NCBI GenBank assembly: GCA_017431515.1
Contig: JAFRKV010000035.1
Coordinates: 1-64,000, forward strand
From: Lachnospiraceae bacterium
GTDB lineage: Bacteria; Bacillota; Clostridia; Lachnospirales; Lachnospiraceae
DNA: 64,000 nucleotides
Reading direction: 5' to 3'
Within the stretch, counting starts at the first letter, position 1; every line of letters starts with the position of its first letter. The translations under genes were made by a program, and so were the position numbers. This document shows, piece by piece, positions 24,725-32,883 of the stretch. Under the pieces are notes generated by a model, which did no database searches, had not been told where the DNA came from, and was given only the letters and a program-made list of their open reading frames with translations.

Positions 24725-26287
24725 ATGAACGACGAACTCCATTTAACAAGCAGAAAGAAGAAAGGAATCCTGAGGATCCTCTTCAGCCGGACCGGTGTGG
24801 TCATCCTTCTTTTGTTGCTGGCGATTCTCATTATATTTCTTTTACTCGGGTTATTTTCGCAGATTATTTCCTACACCCTGGCCGGGGCGTTGGTCTTCAA
24901 CCTTGTGGTGATCATAGCGCTGTATAATAGTGATATGGATTCTTCGGCGAAGCTTACCTGGATTCTTCTGATCTCTGTCACCTCTGTTTTCGGCGGGATC
25001 TTTTACCTGTATACGAGAATCAACGCCGGTCACAGGGTGGTGGGATGGCGTTATAACACCCTCGCACAGGAGCATCGGAACGAGATCAGCCAGGATGAGG
25101 GTGTCCTGAAAAGACTTCAGGAGGAAAGCCCGGAAACGGCAGAACTTGCAAACTACTTAAACCGTAACACCACTTTCCCTGTTTCGGATCAAAACCGCGT
25201 GACCTATTATCCCGTTGGGGAGAAGAAATGGGAGGCTATGCTGGAGGAACTGAAGAAGGCGCAGCATTTCATCTTCCTGGAGTATTTCATCGTGGAAGAA
25301 GGAACGATGTGGGGAAAGATTCTGCATATTCTTGCAGAAAAGGCAAAGCAGGGAGTGGATGTGCGCGTGATGTATGACGGTACCTGCGCGATTTCCATGC
25401 TTCCTTATAATTATCCGGAACTGCTAAAGAAGCACGGTATCAAAGCCAAGATGTTTTCTCCGCTCCGTCCTTTTTCCTCTACCCACTATAATAACCGGGA
25501 TCACAGGAAAATCCTGGTGATCGATGGAAAAGTCGGCTTCAACGGCGGCGTGAACCTTGGTGATGAATATATCAACTATATCGAACGCTTTGGTCATTGG
25601 AAGGACACAGCGGTAAAGATCGAGGGGGAGGCTGTTAAAAACCTGACCCTGATGTTCCTGAATATGTGGAACTATGAAGAGAAGACCCCGGATTATCAGA
25701 CATACCTTGGTGTGGAGAGCGAGCGTTTCCCGGATCAGAAGGGCTATGTGATGCCGTATGGATTCAACCCTTATGAGAAGGACCGCATCGGAGAAAAGGT
25801 GTATATGGACATTTTGAACCGTGCGAATCACTACGTCCACATCATGACACCTTACCTGATCCTTGACGACGAGCTCCTGACTGCTCTGAAATACAGCGCG
25901 GAGCGGGGAGTGGATACGAAACTGATTCTGCCGGGCGTTCCGGACAAAAAGGCGGTCTATGCGCTTGCAAAGACCTATTTCAGAACGCTTCTTGAATCCG
26001 GCGTCGAGATCTACCTCTATACGCCGGGATTTGTGCATGCCAAGGTGTTTGTATCGGATGATGTGAAGGCTGTGGTCGGTACCATCAATCTGGACTACCG
26101 GAGTCTTTATCACCACTTCGAGTGCGGTACGTATCTTTATGATACACCCTGTATCCGGGATATCGAAGGGGATTTTGAAAAAACACTTCATAAGTGTACG
26201 CGGGTAACCTTCGAATCCATCAAGGCGGAAAAACTGGGCGTGAAGATTCAGGGGCGCATATTGCGACTCATCGGGACGCTGCTGTGA
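24725..26287 (+). CDS. cls: Cardiolipin synthase (phospholipase D family)
   Basis: This membrane enzyme joins two phosphatidylglycerol molecules into cardiolipin. Two N-terminal TM helices (about 20-72) are followed by two phospholipase D domains. Their HxKxxxxD motifs are HRKILVID (about 259) with GGVNLGDEY behind it, and HAKVFVSD (about 438) with GTINLDYRS behind it. The 520-aa length is typical of Firmicutes Cls. AGGAGGAAAAGAC precedes ATG 24725. Its position next to lipid and exporter genes suggests an envelope-remodelling neighbourhood. Confidence 0.95.
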   Translation: MNDELHLTSRKKKGILRILFSRTGVVILLLLLAILIIFLLLGLFSQIISYTLAGALVFNLVVIIALYNSDMDSSAKLTWILLISVTSVFGGIFYLYTRINAGHRVVGWRYNTLAQEHRNEISQDEGVLKRLQEESPETAELANYLNRNTTFPVSDQNRVTYYPVGEKKWEAMLEELKKAQHFIFLEYFIVEEGTMWGKILHILAEKAKQGVDVRVMYDGTCAISMLPYNYPELLKKHGIKAKMFSPLRPFSSTHYNNRDHRKILVIDGKVGFNGGVNLGDEYINYIERFGHWKDTAVKIEGEAVKNLTLMFLNMWNYEEKTPDYQTYLGVESERFPDQKGYVMPYGFNPYEKDRIGEKVYMDILNRANHYVHIMTPYLILDDELLTALKYSAERGVDTKLILPGVPDKKAVYALAKTYFRTLLESGVEIYLYTPGFVHAKVFVSDDVKAVVGTINLDYRSLYHHFECGTYLYDTPCIRDIEGDFEKTLHKCTRVTFESIKAEKLGVKIQGRILRLIGTLL

Positions 26288-26349
26288 GAAAGAGGGATAA
26301 GGAAAAGCTCCAAAATGGATGCGTTTATCCTGAACGACTCGGAAATAAC

Positions 26350-26377
26350 TTGCATCTTATTTCAAAATCAGTATAAT
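26350..26377 (+). promoter_or_regulatory. Promoter for the membrane protein at 26423
   Basis: TTGCAT (26350-26355), 16 bases and a consensus TATAAT (26372-26377) lie 45 bases before the start codon. With the terminator at 27161-27200 this makes a single-gene transcript. Confidence 0.75.
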
Positions 26378-26422
26378 GATATTTGGTTTTAGAAACTGTT
26401 TTACCAAAAAGGAGGAATGAAA

Positions 26423-27094
26423 ATGAGTTACGAAAATGCAAAAAAGGGTATCGGTCAGATTTTCACGGCTGAGATTCTGGCGCTGCTGTCGGCGATCTTT
26501 ATTATCATCGGCACGATCGTCAGCGTGGTCGGAACGGCAACGTTGATCGCAGGCGGAATGGACGGAGCTGCAAATGCAATGGGTGCCGGCATTGCCGGAG
26601 GAGTTGTCGGAATTATCGTGTCTTTTGTTGGTGCGATCTTTTCCCTGATCGGATTCATCCTTTACATTGTCGGTGTTGCCAATGCATCCAAGGATGAGGA
26701 TGGCTTCAAGAAGGCGATGCTGTTCCTGGTTCTCGCACTGGTTTGCTCCATTATTTCCGCGTTTACCACGACAGTAGCAGGTGGTGTGGTTTCCATCATC
26801 CTGAAGGTTCTTGGCATGCTGTTTGAGTTGATCTCTACGATCATGGTAATCGGCGGCATCTCTGCTATTGCAAACAAGCTTGGCAAAACGGAAGTTGAGC
26901 AGAAAGGACAGTTCGTTCTGAAGCTGATTGTTGTCATCATTCTGATTTCCATCGTGTTCTATGTGATCGGCCTCATTCCCGCAATCGCAACAGGTGTGAT
27001 TGCAGGTATTCTGAGCATCATTGCGACGGTATTGTCCATCGTCAGATATTTCGCATATCTGAGTCTGCTGGCACATGCAAAGAACATGTTCTAA
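26423..27094 (+). CDS. Polytopic membrane protein of unknown function
   Basis: This 223-aa protein is mostly hydrophobic, with about six TM helices rich in Gly, Ala, Ile and Val (for example near 12-38, 52-75, 88-115, 120-140, 160-185 and 190-215). AAGGAGG at 26409-26415 suits ATG 26423 (8 bases). An ATG at 26417 is too close. No family was recognised, and no charged catalytic residues stand out within the membrane. It has its own promoter and terminator. Confidence 0.7.
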   Translation: MSYENAKKGIGQIFTAEILALLSAIFIIIGTIVSVVGTATLIAGGMDGAANAMGAGIAGGVVGIIVSFVGAIFSLIGFILYIVGVANASKDEDGFKKAMLFLVLALVCSIISAFTTTVAGGVVSIILKVLGMLFELISTIMVIGGISAIANKLGKTEVEQKGQFVLKLIVVIILISIVFYVIGLIPAIATGVIAGILSIIATVLSIVRYFAYLSLLAHAKNMF

Positions 27095-27160
27095 GAAACA
27101 GAGCTTCCCGTTTTTTTGGCGGGAGACTGCGTGACACTCCAAGGGGGTGCCGCGACCTAC

Positions 27161-27200
27161 AAAAAAGCGCAGATCATCATAGATTATCTGCGCTTTTTTT
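27161..27200 (+). terminator. Rho-independent terminator after the membrane protein
   Basis: AAAAAAGCGCAGAT (27161-27174) pairs with ATCTGCGCTTTTTTT (27186-27200). The A-run 5' arm suggests that it can stop transcription from both directions. A weaker hairpin (CTTCCCG/CGGGAG) lies upstream near 27103-27125. Confidence 0.85.
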
Positions 27201-27236
27201 GTTATGATAAATGCAGCTTTTCAGAGGTGGCTGACA

Positions 27237-29465
27237 ATGGCAAATGGGAAAAGATTACAGTTTGTGGATATGGTGAAGGGGATCGCGATCCTGATCCTTG
27301 TGTGTTATCATTTGATCGCCCCCAGCCCCTTCCGGAGCTTTTTTGCGCATGTTCAGGGAATCGCTCTGGTGGCATTCTTCTTTTTCTCAGGCTATTTTCA
27401 TCGTTTCGGAGAGAAAACCATTGGGCAGAGTCTGAAGAGCAGAGCCAAGACGCTGTTGATCCCGTTTTTCAAATACTCCCTGTTCTTCTGGGCGGTAGGC
27501 ACTTTTTATCATGTGGGCACCGGCAATGTGCCCCTGAAGGAGGCCTTCGGTTGTCTTCGAAATTTTTACGGCGGCTGCATCTGGAACAGGACGATCCAGG
27601 GCTGGTTTGGCTGGGACTATTATTCTCTTGGCAAACGATATCTGTTTTTGGTGGACTTCTGGTTTCTGATTGCCATGATGCTTGCCAGCATCGTGTTTAT
27701 CCTGCTTGCAGACCGGGTGCTGGAATCAAAAGGGAAGACGTTTCTTACGGCAGCGGCGTTGTTTGCTGTTACAGGCGTGCTGCGAGGCTTTGGAATTGAT
27801 CTTCCCTATAACGCGCAGCTGGTTCCTTTCTGGGCGGCATTTCTGCTGCTGGGGGCTTTTGCCGGACATTACCGTGTCTTTGAGAGCGAAAAACTTACGG
27901 GAGGAAAGGAGTGGGCAGTTTCGATCCTTACCCTTGCCTTCGGCGTGGCCATCGCGGTACTGATGCCGGAAAACGTGAACCTCTTCCGCGGGAGTTTTGC
28001 GCAGAACGAAGTGGTAAACATGCTGCTTTGCATCGCTGCATCGCTGCTTTCGATCTGGGGCTTAGGAACGCTCTGCAAAAAGATCGAACAGGCAGGTATC
28101 CGCGTAAAGGAACTGGCGTGGCTTGGATCCCATTCCCTGCTGATCTATCTGTATCATATGTTCTTTGCCTGGATTATCAGCATCATCACCGGGTTTTCCA
28201 TCCTTTATCCGGAGGAATCTGAGGGGTCGATGGTGGCGAAAAGTGTGCTCCTGACAGCAGTCTGCCTGACCCTTTGCATCCTGCGCTATGTGTGCGCGGA
28301 CGTGGTCACCGGGAAACGGGCCAAAGATCCGGCGGTATGGGGAAAAGGAAGAGCCTTCGTCTGCACGCTTGTGCTGGCGGGAATCGCACTGGGAAGCGGA
28401 TTTTTAGGCTACCGCAGCGCAGAGCTGGGATCCAAGGCAGAGCTGGAACTGAACAGAAAGATTCATGCAGCCGATCTGGAAGGGCTTTTTCATGCCAATG
28501 AAGTCCGGGATACCATTTATGTCACCGGGCATAAGAGTCCGGATTCGGATACGGTCTGCTGCGCCATCGCATACGCCACCCTGCTGCAGCGGCTGGGGTA
28601 TGATGCCAAAGCGGTTGTGCTGGGACCGGTGAATAAGGAGACCGCCTATATCCTGAATGCCGCCGGAGTGGAGACGCCTCCGGAGCTGACGGATGAATCG
28701 GGCAAGAATATGATTCTGGTGGATCACAGTGAATATACGCAGGATCTGGACAGCCTGAAGGATGCCACCATCCTCGCCGTGATTGATCATCACGGGATTG
28801 GAAGCGTCACCACCGGCAATCAGGTAATTTATGACGCAAGGCCCATGGGCGCTGCGGCGACCATCGTCTGGAGCCGTTACCGGGATTACGGGGTGGAAGT
28901 GGATCCCACAACGGCAAAACTGCTGCTCGGCGGCATCCTTTCCGATACGAATGATCTGAAATACGGTACGACCACGTCTGCGGATATCGAGGCGGTGAAG
29001 GCGCTGAGCGCCATTGCGGGCATGAAGGACGAGGAGCTGGCAACCTTTTTCGCGGAGATGCATCGGGAATTCCTCTCTCATGAAGGAATGACCGACGAGG
29101 AGATCTTTTTCAGCGATTACAAGGAATATGAAGCGGGCGGGAAAAAATACGGGATTGCCTGCGTCAACTGCTATGATGATGCGGAGGCGAAGGAGATTGC
29201 GGAACGCCTGAAAAAGCTGATGCCGGTGATCCTTCCAAAAACCGGAATGGATATGGCGTTTGTGCAGATCGGGGTCCAAAACGATGACTACAATGTCAAC
29301 TATCTGGTGGGGGTGGATGAAGCCGCCGAGGAGGTTTTGAAAGAGGCTTTCAAGGACAAACTGTCGAAGGCAGGCAGCGCATTTCTTCTGAACCCCGGGG
29401 TTTCCAGAAGGACGGTACTGGTGCCGGCCCTGAACGGGGTGCTGGAAGTCTATCCGAAAGAGTGA
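27237..29465 (+). CDS. Acyltransferase-3 / family II pyrophosphatase fusion
   Basis: The 742-aa protein joins two normally separate units. Residues 1-400 are an acyltransferase-3 (OafA/WecH-like) membrane domain with about ten TM helices. It opens FVDMVKGIAILILVCYHLIAP, with the family's His in CYH. Residues about 420-742 are a manganese-dependent family II inorganic pyrophosphatase (DHH/DHHA2). The motifs are GHKSPDSDT (about 430), DHSE (about 496), DHH (about 516), SDT (about 570) and C-terminal GVSRRTVLVP (about 721), matching the family order. Start ATG 27237 follows GAGGTGG, and an upstream in-frame ATG at 27204 overlaps the terminator. The pyrophosphatase would face the cytosol. The functional reason for the fusion is unknown. 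Confidence 0.88.
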   Translation: MANGKRLQFVDMVKGIAILILVCYHLIAPSPFRSFFAHVQGIALVAFFFFSGYFHRFGEKTIGQSLKSRAKTLLIPFFKYSLFFWAVGTFYHVGTGNVPLKEAFGCLRNFYGGCIWNRTIQGWFGWDYYSLGKRYLFLVDFWFLIAMMLASIVFILLADRVLESKGKTFLTAAALFAVTGVLRGFGIDLPYNAQLVPFWAAFLLLGAFAGHYRVFESEKLTGGKEWAVSILTLAFGVAIAVLMPENVNLFRGSFAQNEVVNMLLCIAASLLSIWGLGTLCKKIEQAGIRVKELAWLGSHSLLIYLYHMFFAWIISIITGFSILYPEESEGSMVAKSVLLTAVCLTLCILRYVCADVVTGKRAKDPAVWGKGRAFVCTLVLAGIALGSGFLGYRSAELGSKAELELNRKIHAADLEGLFHANEVRDTIYVTGHKSPDSDTVCCAIAYATLLQRLGYDAKAVVLGPVNKETAYILNAAGVETPPELTDESGKNMILVDHSEYTQDLDSLKDATILAVIDHHGIGSVTTGNQVIYDARPMGAAATIVWSRYRDYGVEVDPTTAKLLLGGILSDTNDLKYGTTTSADIEAVKALSAIAGMKDEELATFFAEMHREFLSHEGMTDEEIFFSDYKEYEAGGKKYGIACVNCYDDAEAKEIAERLKKLMPVILPKTGMDMAFVQIGVQNDDYNVNYLVGVDEAAEEVLKEAFKDKLSKAGSAFLLNPGVSRRTVLVPALNGVLEVYPKE

Positions 29466-29514
29466 TCGAAAGAAGCCGGATGCCAAACTGCGTTTGAAAA
29501 AGGAGGAGAGAGGA

Positions 29515-30492
29515 ATGCGTACACTGCCGTTTACCTTTCTGGGGGAAGATGATTTTTTGGCTGCCATGGAGGGACCCTGCAGGGCCTGGAGAGAAGCAAA
29601 TGTCAGACATGGCTACTTTGAGAGCTTTGACGGCGCGAGGATCCATTACTATCATGCATTGCCTCCGGCACCGAAAGCCTGCATCACTATTGTGCCGGGA
29701 TTCTGTGAATTTTACGGGAAGTACCATGAGCTTACCTGGTATTTTTATCAGGCGGGGTATGGGTTTTATTTCATTGAGAACAGAGGGCACGGGTATTCTG
29801 CCAGAGAGACGGAGGAAATGGATGTGGTGCATATCGACAGCATCATGACCTATGCCAAAGACCTAAAGGAGTTTCTGGATAAAGTCGTGTGTCCCGACAG
29901 CAAAGATCTGAAAAAGATTCTCTGGGCGCATTCCATGGGCGGCGGAATCTCGACGCTGTTTCTGGAGCACTATCCGGATTATTTTGATGCCGCCATTTTG
30001 AATGCCCCGATGCTGAAGATCAAAGGCCTCAAGACACCGGAGGAGGTGAAAGAACTCCGGCAGCAGATGGAAGAGGATCATTCGGAGAAAGCGCTTGCCG
30101 CAGGACAGAAGCATTTCTCCGCAGAGCCCGATTTCGAGGGCAGCAGCGCCCAGTCCAAAGTGCGGTTTGACTATGTATTTGCACAGAGGCTGGCGGATTG
30201 CCACTATCAGACAAAGGGCGGTTCCCTTAACTGGTGCGTGGCGTGCTGCGAATCCCATGACATGATCATGGAAAATGCCGCGAAGGTGAAAGGACCGCTT
30301 GTGATCAACACGGCGGGCCTGGACCATCTCATCGATGCGGAGGGTTACAGGGAGTTCGCTGAAAGAGCCACTTGTCACCCGGTGATCAGAAACTACGAAA
30401 CCTCCAAGCATGAGCTGATCAGCGCGGAAGAAGAAACGCGGAAAGCGTACTTGACGACGCTCTTTGAGACGCTGGAACAGTTTTCGTCGTAG
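29515..30492 (+). CDS. Alpha/beta hydrolase, lysophospholipase-like
   Basis: This 325-aa protein belongs to the monoacylglycerol lipase/PldB group (Hydrolase_4). It shows VPGFCEFYGKYHELTWYF (oxyanion region), the nucleophile elbow AHSMGGG (Ser near 143), an acid in GLDHLIDAEG and the final His in SKHELI. AAGGAGGAGAG supports ATG 29515. The open frame from 29494 (TTG) would overlap the ribosome site. There is no signal peptide, so it acts in the cytosol or at the inner membrane face on lysolipids or esters. It follows the acyltransferase fusion by 49 bases and may share its transcript. Confidence 0.88.
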   Translation: MRTLPFTFLGEDDFLAAMEGPCRAWREANVRHGYFESFDGARIHYYHALPPAPKACITIVPGFCEFYGKYHELTWYFYQAGYGFYFIENRGHGYSARETEEMDVVHIDSIMTYAKDLKEFLDKVVCPDSKDLKKILWAHSMGGGISTLFLEHYPDYFDAAILNAPMLKIKGLKTPEEVKELRQQMEEDHSEKALAAGQKHFSAEPDFEGSSAQSKVRFDYVFAQRLADCHYQTKGGSLNWCVACCESHDMIMENAAKVKGPLVINTAGLDHLIDAEGYREFAERATCHPVIRNYETSKHELISAEEETRKAYLTTLFETLEQFSS

Positions 30493-30668
30493 TGCGTTTT
30501 GTCGCAGTCGGAGAACGCCTGGCCCTTCCGGGACGGTAAACGCCAAAACGAAAAAAGTTATGTCGTTTACAATACATCAACCAGGACTTTTTTTGAAATC
30601 AGTGCCAGCATCCATTTTTCATCGTATAATACAGTAGAACCATCAAATCTGCACAAGGAGAATGTCCT

Positions 30669-31013
30669 ATGAAACTCATCGGAAAACTGAAAGAGAAAGT
30701 GTCAAAAGCAGAGAACAAAGCGCAGGCAAAAGAACTGATTGCTGATGCCGGCATGGAACTTACGGATGAAGAGATGGACAAGGTTTCAGGTGGCGCTACA
30801 AACAGTAGCGGGATGGAACTGCCAAGTACGCCGGGTGTTGGTGGTCAGTGGCAAGTATTAACCTGTTCTGACTGCGGAGTAAAAACGTACTGGTTTGATT
30901 ACGATCCCGTGCCAACTTGTTCCAACTATGGATTTACGAATGCAGATCCTAGTGCTTGGGGCTTGGATCCTTTAGATGGTTTTAATCCAGCAGAAAACCG
31001 CAGAACCCTATAG
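30669..31013 (+). CDS. GG-leader (RiPP/bacteriocin-like) precursor peptide
   Basis: This 114-aa peptide has a charged helical leader ending ELTDEEMDKVSGG (residues 30-42). This is the double-glycine leader typical of Nif11- or bacteriocin-type precursors cleaved by C39-peptidase transporters. The predicted 72-aa core is Gly/Ser/Pro-rich and has cysteines in CSDCG and TCSNYG, spaced like a zinc ribbon with the fourth Cys missing. AAGGAG 8 bases upstream supports ATG 30669, and a TATAAT lies at 30625-30630 without a clear -35. No modification enzyme or C39 protease is adjacent. Core function is unknown. Confidence 0.75.
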   Translation: MKLIGKLKEKVSKAENKAQAKELIADAGMELTDEEMDKVSGGATNSSGMELPSTPGVGGQWQVLTCSDCGVKTYWFDYDPVPTCSNYGFTNADPSAWGLDPLDGFNPAENRRTL

Positions 31014-31027
31014 TCGAGAGGGACTCT

Positions 31028-31112
31028 ATGAAACTTACGGGAAAATGAAAAGAGAATCGTCAACAGAAAGCCGCGCACACGTAAGAAGAACGGATGATCA
31101 ATCAGATTATCG
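31028..31112 (+). pseudogene. Decayed duplicate of the GG-leader peptide gene
   Basis: ATGAAACTTACGGGAAAATG at 31028-31047 aligns with the start of the peptide gene at 30669 (ATGAAACTCATCGGAAAACTG). One base is lost, giving TGA after five codons. The following 50-60 bases keep scattered matches and then lose similarity before the terminator. It appears to be a tandem copy that has been frameshifted and truncated. The right edge is approximate. Confidence 0.5.
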
Positions 31113-31129
31113 GAAAATGATATGAGAAA

Positions 31130-31164
31130 GCCCAGCATATGTGAACATGTGCTGGGCGTTTTTT
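31130..31164 (+). terminator. Rho-independent terminator after the peptide locus
   Basis: GCCCAGCATATG (31130-31141) pairs along 12 positions with CATGTGCTGGGC (31146-31157, one G-T pair) across a TGAA tetraloop, followed by GTTTTTT. It is a very strong stop for the peptide transcript. Confidence 0.92.
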
Positions 31165-31272
31165 CGGAAGCGCGAGAGAATCCGCACGAGGGAGCTGCAA
31201 ACGAAGGGTGCAATCCCTCCCCGGCACACCGTGAGACTGAAACGATTCCACCGAAATCAGCCCCGGGGGGAA

Positions 31273-31302
31273 TTGTAAAAAGGAGGGAGTTTTTGCTATA
31301 AT
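31273..31302 (+). promoter_or_regulatory. Promoter for the ppx-ppk operon
   Basis: TTGTAA (31273-31278), 18 bases and TATAAT (31297-31302) with the extended TGC just before it lie about 38 bases before ppx. The same extended -10 (TGCTATAAT) serves pheA. Confidence 0.75.
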
Positions 31303-31339
31303 AGAAACGTATTTGGGGCTGGAACGTAAGGAGAAGACG

Positions 31340-32881
31340 ATGGCTGGGAAAATTACCACATTTGCCGCGATCTACATCGGAACCTATGAGATTTCCATGA
31401 AGATCTGCGAGCTGGGAAGTGAAAAGAAGATCAAAAAACTGGATCTGCTGCGCCGCCGGATCGATATCGGCAAGGACGTTCTGCAGATCGGTGCAGTGTC
31501 TGCGGACACGACAGACGAGATGTGCAATGTGCTGTCGGAGTTTGTGACGATCATGGAAGGGTATCGGGTCAGCGCCTGCCGTGCATTTGCGGGCCCGTTT
31601 CTGCAGGATGCGGCGAACCGCCTGTTTTTGCTGGGGCAGATCAAAACCCGCACCGGGCTTCCCGTGACGATCCTCAGCAACTCCGAACAGCGATTCATCA
31701 GCTACCGCGCAGTGGCAAGCCTGCCGGCATTTGATAAGTATACTGCGGAGGGGGCGGCAGTGGTAGACATCGGCGGCGCGAGCCTCCAGATCACCCTGTT
31801 TGATAACGGCGAGGTGGTGACGACGCAGCATCTGATCCTGGGGACGGTGCGGCTTCGGGAGAAGCTGTCGGTGTTTTCCGGGGAGACACTGGCCAATTAC
31901 AAGCAGCAGATCTGCGAACTGGTGGATAAGGAGATGCAGGTATTTCAGAGCATGTACATGCAGAACCGTTCCATCAAAAACATCATCCTGATCGGCGATT
32001 ACTGCGCAAACCTGATGAAGCGGGTGCTGAAAAAGAAGGATGATGCCGTGGTCTCCATGGAATCCTTTCTGAAGTATCTGAATAAAATTTCCTCTTATGA
32101 TAAGGAGCGCATCTTTGAAGAGCTGGGTCTCATCGATGAGACCGATTCGCTGCTGATCCCGGCGATGCTGCTGGTGAAGCAGACGATGGAGGTGCTTGAC
32201 GCGGACTTTGTCTGGATCCCGGGGACGTCCATCAGCGACGGGATTGCCTATGAATATGCCCAGAAGAATAAGCTTTTCTCCGGCCGGCATGATTTCGACC
32301 ACGATGTGAAGACGGCTGCGATCAATATGGCGAAGCGATATGAAGCCTACTCGCCGCATGTCAAAGCGCAGATCAAGATCTGTGATGAGCTGTTTGACGC
32401 GCTGCGAAAGCCCGGCGGGATGACAAAGCGGGAGAAGCTCCTGACGGAGGTGGCATCGCTCCTGCATGACTGCGGAAAATATATCAGTTCCGTGACTGCC
32501 GCGGATTGCTCCTATGAGATCATTATGGCGTCGGAGATCATCGGACTGACGCACCAGGAGCGGGAGATCATCGCCTGCAGCGTGAAATACAATGTCCAGG
32601 ACATCCCGGAGTATGAGGAGCTGGCGGATAAGCTGACAGAGGAGGCGTATCTGACGGTGGGCAAGATCAGCCAGATCCTGCGGCTTGCCAATGCGCTGGA
32701 CCGGAGCCACCAGCAAAAGATCAAGGATCTGAAAGCCACGGTCAAAGGCAGACAGCTGATCGTGACTGCATCCGCCACGGAGGATATCGGACTGGAAAAG
32801 ATGATCTTCGAAAGCAAGGCGGACGCGTTTGAACGCATTTACAGCATCCGGCCGGTGATTAAAGAGAAGAGGATTTTATAA
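31340..32881 (+). CDS. Ppx/GppA-family phosphatase with HD-like C-terminus
   Basis: The 513-aa protein has the sugar kinase/actin-fold of exopolyphosphatase and pppGpp phosphatase (about 1-300: AAIYIGTYEISMKI, SNSEQRFISYRAV, VVDIGGASLQITLFDNG). A helical HD-type domain follows (about 310-480, with ASLLHDCGKY). Several usually conserved residues differ: the DIGSNS loop reads YIGTYE and the catalytic EEA region reads EQR. Activity may therefore be altered or lost, leaving a regulatory role. AAGGAG supports ATG 31340. ppk starts 2 bases after its stop, so polyphosphate turnover is the clear context. Confidence 0.85.
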   Translation: MAGKITTFAAIYIGTYEISMKICELGSEKKIKKLDLLRRRIDIGKDVLQIGAVSADTTDEMCNVLSEFVTIMEGYRVSACRAFAGPFLQDAANRLFLLGQIKTRTGLPVTILSNSEQRFISYRAVASLPAFDKYTAEGAAVVDIGGASLQITLFDNGEVVTTQHLILGTVRLREKLSVFSGETLANYKQQICELVDKEMQVFQSMYMQNRSIKNIILIGDYCANLMKRVLKKKDDAVVSMESFLKYLNKISSYDKERIFEELGLIDETDSLLIPAMLLVKQTMEVLDADFVWIPGTSISDGIAYEYAQKNKLFSGRHDFDHDVKTAAINMAKRYEAYSPHVKAQIKICDELFDALRKPGGMTKREKLLTEVASLLHDCGKYISSVTAADCSYEIIMASEIIGLTHQEREIIACSVKYNVQDIPEYEELADKLTEEAYLTVGKISQILRLANALDRSHQQKIKDLKATVKGRQLIVTASATEDIGLEKMIFESKADAFERIYSIRPVIKEKRIL

Positions 32882-32883
32882 AG

